A stretch of DNA of 5,589 nt from an uncultured Acidobacteriota bacterium (GTDB lineage: Bacteria; Acidobacteriota; Terriglobia; Terriglobales; Acidobacteriaceae): the NCBI GenBank assembly GCA_903932385.1, contig CAIZGA010000349.1, forward strand, positions 1-5,589, written 5' to 3'. Of the stretch, positions 1 to 4,935 are shown piece by piece. The translations under genes and the position numbers were made by a program. Under the pieces are notes generated by a model that did no database searches, was not told the origin of the DNA, and saw nothing but the letters and a program-made list of their open reading frames with translations. How positions within the stretch are numbered: the stretch's first letter is position 1; every line of letters starts with the position of its first letter.

Positions 1-1077
1 CGTTACGGCATCGCTGTCGCCGGCATGCACGGCAAAACCACCACCACCTCAATGATTGCCGCCGTGCTGGCCGCTGGCGGGCTCGACCCGACCGTTGTTG
101 TCGGCGGCCGCGTCAACGCGCTCGGATCCAATGCACGTCACGGCAACTCGCAATATCTTGTGGCCGAGGCCGATGAAAGTGATCGCACATTTCTCAAGCT
201 CTCGCCGATTCTTGCCGTAGTTACCAATCTGGACCGCGAGCACATGGACTGCTACCGAGACATGGCCGATGTGGAAGATGCCTTTGTCGGCTTCATGGAC
301 CGCGTGCCGTTCTACGGAGCCACCACGGCCTGCGTGGACAACCTGCTGCTGCGCGGCATTCTGCCTCGGGTGCATCGCCGCATTCACACCTACGGAGCGA
401 GTGAAGATGCCGAGTTCCGCGTGGAGTGGATGGATGCGGCACCGGGGAGTCTCTCGCAATTCGCCGTGCATTATCGCGGCGCATCGCTGGGGAAATTTAC
501 GCTGCATGTGCCGGGCCGCCACAACATCCTCAACGCAACCGCTGCAGTGGCCATTGGTATGCAGTTGGAAGTAAAGCCGCACATCATTGCAGAAGCGCTC
601 GCCGGTTTTCGCGGAGTCGATCGCCGCTTCCAACACAAAGGCAACGTACGTGGAGTTGCCGTGGTGGACGATTACGGCCACCACCCCACAGAGATTCGCG
701 CGACCCTGCGCGCCGCCCGCGAATGCGGATACGGCCGCGTGCATGTTCTCTTCCAGCCGCACCGCTACACCCGCACGCGCGACCTGCTCGCCGATTTTGC
801 CACAGCTTTTGAGGATGCCGACTCGGTTGCCGTCGTGGATATTTACGCCGCCAGCGAAACGCCCATCCCCGGGATTGATTCGCCTTCGCTGGTCGCCGCC
901 ATGCGCGTCAACAACACACAAACCGGCGGGCGGACCGATGCCTGGTACGCGGAGAGCATTCCGGCAGCGGTAGAAAAAATCGCAGCCGTTGCAAAAGATG
1001 GCGATGTGATTCTCACGCTCGGTGCCGGCAATGTTTCGCAGGCCGGCCAGCTTCTGCTCGACGCACTCGCCCTGTAA
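1..1077 (+). CDS. murC: UDP-N-acetylmuramate--L-alanine ligase MurC (5' truncated by window edge)
   Basis: MurC is the cytoplasmic ATP-dependent ligase that joins L-alanine to UDP-MurNAc, the first step of stem-peptide synthesis. The reading frame is open from base 1 and ends at TAA 1075-1077, giving 358 residues. About 110-120 N-terminal residues (the UDP-substrate domain) are missing, judged against the usual 460-490. Visible family motifs, numbered from base 1, are: P-loop GMHGKTTTT at 8-16 (Met replaces the more usual Thr); EADESD at 56-61; HMDCY at 81-85; PGRHNILN at 171-178; the FRGVDRRF block at 203-210; DDYGHHPTEI at 223-232; FQPHRYTRT at 251-259; and GAGNVSQ near the C-terminus. The DDYGHHPTEI and FQPHRYTRT blocks point to MurC rather than MurD, MurE or MurF. 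All expected motifs in the visible part are intact, so it is probably functional. It heads a same-strand series leading to ftsQ and ftsA. Confidence 0.97.
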   Translation, partial: RYGIAVAGMHGKTTTTSMIAAVLAAGGLDPTVVVGGRVNALGSNARHGNSQYLVAEADESDRTFLKLSPILAVVTNLDREHMDCYRDMADVEDAFVGFMDRVPFYGATTACVDNLLLRGILPRVHRRIHTYGASEDAEFRVEWMDAAPGSLSQFAVHYRGASLGKFTLHVPGRHNILNATAAVAIGMQLEVKPHIIAEALAGFRGVDRRFQHKGNVRGVAVVDDYGHHPTEIRATLRAARECGYGRVHVLFQPHRYTRTRDLLADFATAFEDADSVAVVDIYAASETPIPGIDSPSLVAAMRVNNTQTGGRTDAWYAESIPAAVEKIAAVAKDGDVILTLGAGNVSQAGQLLLDALAL

Positions 1078-1114
1078 TCGCCACAGATATTTTTCTGCTG
1101 TGCAAACTTTCCCG

Positions 1115-1120
1115 TATATT
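1115..1120 (+). promoter_or_regulatory. Possible -10 element upstream of the lipoprotein gene
   Basis: TATATT preceded by G lies in the AT-rich part of the gap, 113 bases before the ATG at 1234. No convincing -35 box is seen at 16-18 bases spacing (TTTCTG at 1092-1097 is poor). The same seven bases, GTATATT, recur in the gap before ftsQ. This is weak evidence only. Confidence 0.2.
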
Positions 1121-1154
1121 TATCTGCAGATTTCAGCGCCAAAGTATTCCAGAG

Positions 1155-1190
1155 GATTGCTGCAGCCCGGGTGTGTCCGTGCGGGCAATC
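1155..1190 (+). repeat. Imperfect inverted repeat (possible RNA hairpin)
   Basis: GATTGC (1155-1160) is the exact reverse complement of GCAATC (1185-1190). Inside it, GCCCG (1165-1169) can pair with CGGGC (1182-1186), in partial competition with the outer arm. The dyad lies 77 bases after the murC stop and 43 bases before the next start. No T-run follows, so it is not a standard intrinsic terminator. It could be a leader structure or chance. Confidence 0.3.
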
Positions 1191-1223
1191 TTCGTCAGTT
1201 TGCAGCACATCCTTCCCAGGGGC

Positions 1224-1227
1224 AGGT
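1224..1227 (+). promoter_or_regulatory. Ribosome binding site for the lipoprotein gene
   Basis: AGGT sits six bases before ATG 1234, with a second purine block, AGGGG, at 1218-1222. It supports 1234 as the start over the in-frame GTG at 1171, which has no such site and would put a non-signal-like extension before the signal peptide. Confidence 0.6.
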
Positions 1228-1233
1228 AGAACG

Positions 1234-2409
1234 ATGCGGAAAAATATTGTGGTTCTGGCATGTGCGGTTGCAGTGTTCTTCACGGCTTCGGGCTGCCATA
1301 AATCATCGTCCGCTGGCGGGTCGCAGAGCATCGGCAGCGAGGCCGACATTCCCAGCGGTGCCACACGCAGCGTCAGCATCACCGACCCGATCCTGAACAT
1401 GACCGCCTACACGATGAGCATTCCCGCCAAGTGGCTTTTTGACGGCGCGGTGATTCAGGGCACCAGTTGCTCCGCCGGTCCATTTCCTGTTTTCCGCATG
1501 ATGAGCCCCGATGGTCTCTACGGCATCAAGAACCTGCCACGGCTGGACTGGGCATGGTCCGACAGCCCACGCTATACGCCGAAGGTTGGCTCCGACTGCC
1601 TGCCCTACAAGCGGGAGATGTCTGCAGCCGAAGTGTTGAAGTACATGGAAGGTGTGCTGAAGGTGGAACATGTGCGGGATGAGGTTCCGCCGGGCCGCGA
1701 TCAGTTTGTGAACACGCTTTCCTCGCACAGCACGCCGACCGTCACGCTCACCGGAGACATGGCCGGCGCGCGCGTGCGCTACAACATCAACAACATTGTG
1801 ATTGAGGAGCGGCTGGTGGTATCGGTCGGCTGCATGGCCAATGACGTGTTGATGCTGGGCCGCCAGCACACCTGCAATGCCTACGTGGGTCGCTACTGGG
1901 CTCCGCAGGGAAAATTCTCTGACGATATTTACTCGCCCATCGCCAAGACGTTGGTCATCAATCAGCAGTGGAGTCAGCGCTGGAGTTCGCAGATTGTTTC
2001 GCAGTTGAAGGCCATGGGAGAGCGTTCCACCAACAACATCCTGAATGCGCTTGAAGCCGGTGGCCGTCAGCGCGCAGCGGAAGCCAGTGCCTTCAATCAG
2101 GCGCAGCAGATGCGCCAGCAGCAGCATGATGACTTCATGGCCTCAATGCAGGCAAGCACCGATGCCTCCATGGCGCGAACTGCAGCCGGTGCCGCCGCAC
2201 GCCAGCATCAGGCCGATGACTGGTGCGATTACGCGCTGGACCAGCAGAAGCGCATTGACCCGAACACCGGCGTCATCAGCAAAGATTCCAATCTCTACAA
2301 CTACACTTGGGTGAATGAGTCCGGCGACCGCATCCAGACCAACAACATCAACGCCAACCCGAATGGCAACGGCACAGGAAACTGGACGCTGCAGGAAAAT
2401 GTTAAATAG
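1234..2409 (+). CDS. Uncharacterised predicted lipoprotein with Gln-rich segment
   Basis: This is a 391-residue protein that I cannot assign to a named family. The start at 1234 is chosen because it gives a classic lipoprotein signal: MRKN, a hydrophobic stretch (residues 5-17), then ASGC with the lipidated Cys at 21. His follows the Cys, so there is no Asp retention signal. A Ser/Gly linker follows. Residues about 45-250 look globular, with four cysteines (79, 122, 200, 214) that could form disulfides in the periplasm. The IPAKW and SPDG motifs recall Mog1/PsbP-like folds, but this is only a guess. Residues about 270-325 are rich in Gln, Ala and Met and are probably helical or coiled. A Trp/Tyr/Asn-rich module begins at DWCDYALDQQ (329) and runs to the end. 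It lies between murC and a small membrane protein gene, with 43 bases to the latter, so the two may be co-transcribed. Envelope location is inferred; function is unknown. Confidence 0.83.
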   Translation: MRKNIVVLACAVAVFFTASGCHKSSSAGGSQSIGSEADIPSGATRSVSITDPILNMTAYTMSIPAKWLFDGAVIQGTSCSAGPFPVFRMMSPDGLYGIKNLPRLDWAWSDSPRYTPKVGSDCLPYKREMSAAEVLKYMEGVLKVEHVRDEVPPGRDQFVNTLSSHSTPTVTLTGDMAGARVRYNINNIVIEERLVVSVGCMANDVLMLGRQHTCNAYVGRYWAPQGKFSDDIYSPIAKTLVINQQWSQRWSSQIVSQLKAMGERSTNNILNALEAGGRQRAAEASAFNQAQQMRQQQHDDFMASMQASTDASMARTAAGAAARQHQADDWCDYALDQQKRIDPNTGVISKDSNLYNYTWVNESGDRIQTNNINANPNGNGTGNWTLQENVK

Positions 2410-2425
2410 TTCCGCGCAGCAAGTT

Positions 2426-2448
2426 CACCCTGTGCGATTTTGTGGGTG
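2426..2448 (+). repeat. Small inverted repeat overlapping a likely ribosome binding site
   Basis: CACCC (2426-2430) is complementary to GGGTG (2444-2448), with a 13-base loop. The 3' arm is the only G-rich segment before the ATG codons at 2453/2456. If it folds, it could limit initiation of the downstream gene. The stem is only 5 bp, so chance is quite possible. Confidence 0.25.
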
Positions 2449-2452
2449 CTGA

Positions 2453-2977
2453 ATGATGGATGCCATGCAAGCGACGGCGATGTACAACTCCATCCAGCAC
2501 CCCATCCACTTCCGCAACCACTGGTTACTGGTGGCGTTTGTGAATGTGGGCAGCCTGGCTGCGATTTTTCTTGCCGGCTGCATGTTCATCCTGGCCATGA
2601 CGGAATTATTTCCGTTGCACTCATTGAACTTTACGCATGCCATTAACTGCTTCGGCTGGCTCTTCGGCACCTTCTGCTTCGGCCTGATGTGTCCATCGCT
2701 CTGGGCCATCGCCGGCAGGATGCGATACAACCAGGCCGTGCTCACGCCTCAGGGGGTTGAGTTCCGCTTTGGTCCGAAATCAACGCCAGGTACGTTGTCG
2801 CTCGCATGGGACCAGATTGTCTCCATCCGCCGACAGCGGAATGTGAACGTGGTCTACTTCGTCATCACCGGCAAGGACGGCAGCTCGGCGGAATTTTCAT
2901 CCTACGTATTTTTTCGCCCGGTCAAGCTGGCGCGGCTGCTAGCCCGTTACTCCGGCTTGGTGATTCAAAAAGTCTGA
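2453..2977 (+). CDS. Small membrane protein, two TM helices plus PH-like C-terminal domain
   Basis: This is a 174-residue protein with no recognised name. Two hydrophobic helices are evident: about residues 24-49 (WLLVAFVN through FILAM) and about 63-87 (INCFGWLF through LWAIA). Both ends are therefore predicted on the same side, probably the cytoplasm given the basic GRMRYN after helix 2. Residues 91-174 alternate short strands (VLTPQGVEFRFG, LAWDQIVSIRRQ, VVYFVITG, FVFF-like YVFFRP) and end in a helix (VKLARLLARYSG). That order fits a bacterial PH-like domain of the kind found in small membrane proteins. The domain call is by pattern only. The start could be ATG 2453 or the adjacent 2456; GGG at 2444-2446 is the nearest Shine-Dalgarno-like element. 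ATG at 2465 and 2480 are weaker alternatives. It follows the lipoprotein gene by 43 bases and precedes ftsQ by 149. Confidence 0.78.
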   Translation: MMDAMQATAMYNSIQHPIHFRNHWLLVAFVNVGSLAAIFLAGCMFILAMTELFPLHSLNFTHAINCFGWLFGTFCFGLMCPSLWAIAGRMRYNQAVLTPQGVEFRFGPKSTPGTLSLAWDQIVSIRRQRNVNVVYFVITGKDGSSAEFSSYVFFRPVKLARLLARYSGLVIQKV

Positions 2978-3126
2978 ACGCAGAACGCCACCCCACTCGG
3001 TTGCACGCGCAACTCGTCAGTGTCGATTCAGGTACGTCTGTCCCTTTTCCCACAGTAACTTTGCGTGTATTTTCATTCGCTTGCGCGGTATATTGAAGGT
3101 GGCGATTCTCGCGGCCTTGCTCAGGC
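2978..3126 (+). other. Intergenic gap before ftsQ
   Basis: This is a 149-base non-coding gap. A short hairpin, GTTGC-ACGC-GCAAC (3000-3013), lies 22 bases after the preceding stop but has no following T-run, so it is at best a weak terminator. The second half (about 3040-3095) is AT-richer and contains TATATT at 3089-3094. An in-frame TGA at 3094-3096 limits how far ftsQ could extend upstream. Confidence 0.5.
3089..3094 (+). promoter_or_regulatory. Possible -10 element upstream of ftsQ
   Basis: TATATT preceded by G lies 32 bases before the GTG start, a spacing compatible with a short leader. No good -35 hexamer is present at 16-18 bases; TTGCGT at 3061-3066 is 22 bases away. It suggests, but does not show, a promoter serving ftsQ-ftsA. 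Confidence 0.22.
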
Positions 3127-4935
3127 GTGCGAAAAAGCGACCGCTATTCCCAGAGGGCTGCGGCCCGTCTGGAGCTGCTCCCCGGTCCTGACTACGGCGA
3201 TGATTTTAACGCCGAGGATGGGTTCGAGGGCAGTTACCCCGATGCAGAAGGATCCACTTCTGCGTCGCCGGAGTACTATCGCCCGCAACATCTCCCCTCT
3301 TCCAATCCAGATCGAGTGGCCGCGCCGGAACGTCCGCGTCGCATGCGCGATGATTTTGACTCCGCCGCTCGCATCCCCACGCAGGACGATCCCGAAGAGA
3401 GCCAGTTCCTGCGTACCTCGCGTCCCGTGGCCGTGCGTCGCGGTCGCCTGCCGCAAACCATCGGAGGAAAAATTGCCATCGCCTTCGGCATGCTGGTCGC
3501 TCTCTCTGCCATCGCCGCGCTTGCAGTCGGCATTGGCCACTACCTGCTGCATGACGACCACTTCCGTCTCGCCACGCCCGAGGCCATTCATCTTGCAGGA
3601 GAGCAGCACGTCTCGCACACGCAGTTGATGGAAATTTTCTCGCACGATGTTGGTCACAACGTCTTCACCATTCCGCTCAGCGATCGCCGCTCCGCGCTCG
3701 AGTCCATCCCCTGGGTGGAACACGCCACGGTGATGCGTCTGCTGCCCAATCGTCTGCGCGTCACCATTGCCGAACGCAAGCCGGTCGCCTTCACGCGCGA
3801 CGGAAGCAGCATTGGTCTGGTGGATGCAAACGGTGTGTTGATGCCGATGCCGCAGGATGCCGAACCCGCAGCCATGTCGCTGCCGGTGGTCATCGGCATG
3901 ACGCCCGATCTGCCGCTTTCCACCCGTGCCGCGCGCATGGCCATCTACAACCGCTTTGTTGCGGAGATTGATTCTGCCGGCCCGCCACTCTCGCGCAAGT
4001 TGAGCGAAGTGGACCTGACCGACCCTGAAGATGTGAAGGCGCTCATCCCCGAAGACGGTATGGATGTGCTGGTGCACTTCGGCAATGCAAGCTACCTCGC
4101 CCGCTTCCAAAGTTTTGAGCAGCACCTGCCTGAGTGGCGCGAAATGTATCCGCACCTCGCATCGGCGGACATGCGCTATGACCATCAGGTTGTGCTCGAC
4201 ATGCAAACCGGTGCATCGCCGGAAGCCGCAGCTATTACGCCGCCGGCTGCACCACAGTCTGCACCGCCGACGCCAGCACCTGTAGTTGCACCGCAAAAAG
4301 CGGAAGCGCAGAAGCCCGCTCCGCAGAATGTTGCTGCACAGAAACCAGTAGCGCAAACGCCCGTCGCCAAAACACAGGCACCGCCGGTAAAGAATCCGCC
4401 GGCTCCCGCACAGGTGTCTCCGGCACCAACGGCTCCGGTACAGACGGTTGCGCAGAATAAACCCGGCAAGCACTCAGCAGCAATTCCGTTGGCCGCGAAT
4501 GCAAAGTCCGCACCGCAAGCGCCTCCGCCTGTGGCAGCCAGGCCTGCGCCTGCAAAAGCAAACCCACCGGCCATTGCAAGAACGAATCCGCCGACAAGGG
4601 GAACGGCCGCTGCATCGACGAACCAGAGAAACGCCGCTGCAAGCAGTGCAGCAAAAACTTCTGCACCCAAGCCGACTTCCGCTAGAACACCGGCAGCCAG
4701 AACAGTCGCCAGCAAAACGGCTGCGAAGAAGCCTGCGCCAAAACCCGCAGCCAAACATGCACCCGCTGCGAAGACCGCACACGCGCCATCAAAGCCGCAA
4801 TCGCACGCGCCTGCGAAAACAAAACACAATAATGACGATGCGCCCATGGTGCTGCCGTCCATTACCTCCGGTAACAAGCCGCACAAATTTGTTCCCGCTC
4901 CGGTCACCAGCGGTTTCTCAGGAGGTGCGGAATGA
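3127..4935 (+). CDS. ftsQ: Cell division protein FtsQ with long Pro/Ala/Lys-rich C-terminal tail
   Basis: FtsQ is the bitopic inner-membrane scaffold of the divisome; it binds FtsB/FtsL and helps recruit late division proteins. This one has 602 residues, about twice the usual 250-330. In order: a cytoplasmic acidic, disordered region (1-90); the ESQFLR and basic VAVRRGRLP blocks (91-109); one membrane helix (about 115-141); a POTRA domain (about 146-218) with IPWVEHATVMRLLPNRL and the AERKPVAF end; the FtsQ/DivIB domain (about 219-358) with LVDANGVLMP and the VDLTDPEDVKALI segment; then a periplasmic tail (362-602) rich in Ala, Pro, Lys and Gln. GTG 3127 is the first start after the in-frame TGA at 3094-3096. 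It has no clear ribosome binding site (only AGG one base away). ATG 3343 is a poorer alternative because it removes much of the N-terminal region typical of the presumed relatives. The stop overlaps the ftsA start, which points to an operon. Confidence 0.93.
   Translation: MRKSDRYSQRAAARLELLPGPDYGDDFNAEDGFEGSYPDAEGSTSASPEYYRPQHLPSSNPDRVAAPERPRRMRDDFDSAARIPTQDDPEESQFLRTSRPVAVRRGRLPQTIGGKIAIAFGMLVALSAIAALAVGIGHYLLHDDHFRLATPEAIHLAGEQHVSHTQLMEIFSHDVGHNVFTIPLSDRRSALESIPWVEHATVMRLLPNRLRVTIAERKPVAFTRDGSSIGLVDANGVLMPMPQDAEPAAMSLPVVIGMTPDLPLSTRAARMAIYNRFVAEIDSAGPPLSRKLSEVDLTDPEDVKALIPEDGMDVLVHFGNASYLARFQSFEQHLPEWREMYPHLASADMRYDHQVVLDMQTGASPEAAAITPPAAPQSAPPTPAPVVAPQKAEAQKPAPQNVAAQKPVAQTPVAKTQAPPVKNPPAPAQVSPAPTAPVQTVAQNKPGKHSAAIPLAANAKSAPQAPPPVAARPAPAKANPPAIARTNPPTRGTAAASTNQRNAAASSAAKTSAPKPTSARTPAARTVASKTAAKKPAPKPAAKHAPAAKTAHAPSKPQSHAPAKTKHNNDDAPMVLPSITSGNKPHKFVPAPVTSGFSGGAE
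4294..4368 (+). repeat. Imperfect tandem 15-base / pentapeptide repeats in the FtsQ tail
   Basis: Five consecutive units of 15 bases encode QKAEA, QKPAP, QNVAA, QKPVA and QTPVA (FtsQ residues 390-414). A degenerate sixth, KTQAP, follows at 4369-4383. Each of the five units starts with Gln and ends with Ala or Pro. The units differ at synonymous sites, so the repeat is old or is maintained at protein level. Confidence 0.6.
4920..4926 (+). promoter_or_regulatory. Strong ribosome binding site of ftsA inside the ftsQ 3' end
   Basis: AGGAGGT is a full match to the anti-Shine-Dalgarno core and lies five bases before ATG 4932. It is embedded in the codons for the last FtsQ residues (SGGAE) and fixes the ftsA start. 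Confidence 0.88.

Larger units (their letters stand above)
1078..1233 (+). other. Intergenic gap between murC and the lipoprotein gene
   Basis: This 156-base gap is AT-richer than its flanks, mainly in its first 70 bases. It holds a TATATT hexamer (1115-1120), an imperfect dyad (1155-1190) and the lipoprotein ribosome binding site (1224-1227). I see no coding potential, no T-tract terminator and no tRNA-like fold. Its size leaves room for a promoter, so the lipoprotein gene need not depend on murC transcription. Confidence 0.6.

Noticed and set aside
8..42. Loss-of-function P-loop in MurC because of Met in place of Thr
   Set aside because: The GxHGKTTTT core, with the catalytic Lys and Thr, is intact; the Met lies at a variable position and does not indicate inactivation.
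49..921. 290-codon open frame on the - strand opposite murC
   Set aside because: The opposite strand carries all MurC motifs; this frame is a GC-rich shadow.
1171..1233. N-terminal extension of the lipoprotein from GTG 1171
   Set aside because: It would add 21 Cys/Ser/Pro-containing residues before a clean lipoprotein signal peptide. ATG 1234 has a ribosome binding site at proper spacing.
1303..2127. 274-codon open frame on the - strand opposite the lipoprotein gene
   Set aside because: Its translation is His-rich with no signal or domain, whereas the + strand has a lipobox, a ribosome binding site and a sensible composition.
2999..3014. Rho-independent terminator after the small membrane protein gene
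   Set aside because: The stem is only 5-6 bp and no T-tract follows.
3065..3628. 187-codon + strand frame overlapping the ftsQ start
   Set aside because: It is out of frame with FtsQ, its translation is Pro/Ser/Arg-rich with no domain, and it ends inside the POTRA coding region. I considered a frameshifted ftsQ N-terminus, but the GTG 3127 frame already gives the expected acidic N-terminal pattern.
3121..4473. 450-codon open frame on the - strand opposite ftsQ
   Set aside because: Its translation is His/Arg/Cys-rich without domain features. The + strand encodes an evident FtsQ with membrane helix and POTRA domain.
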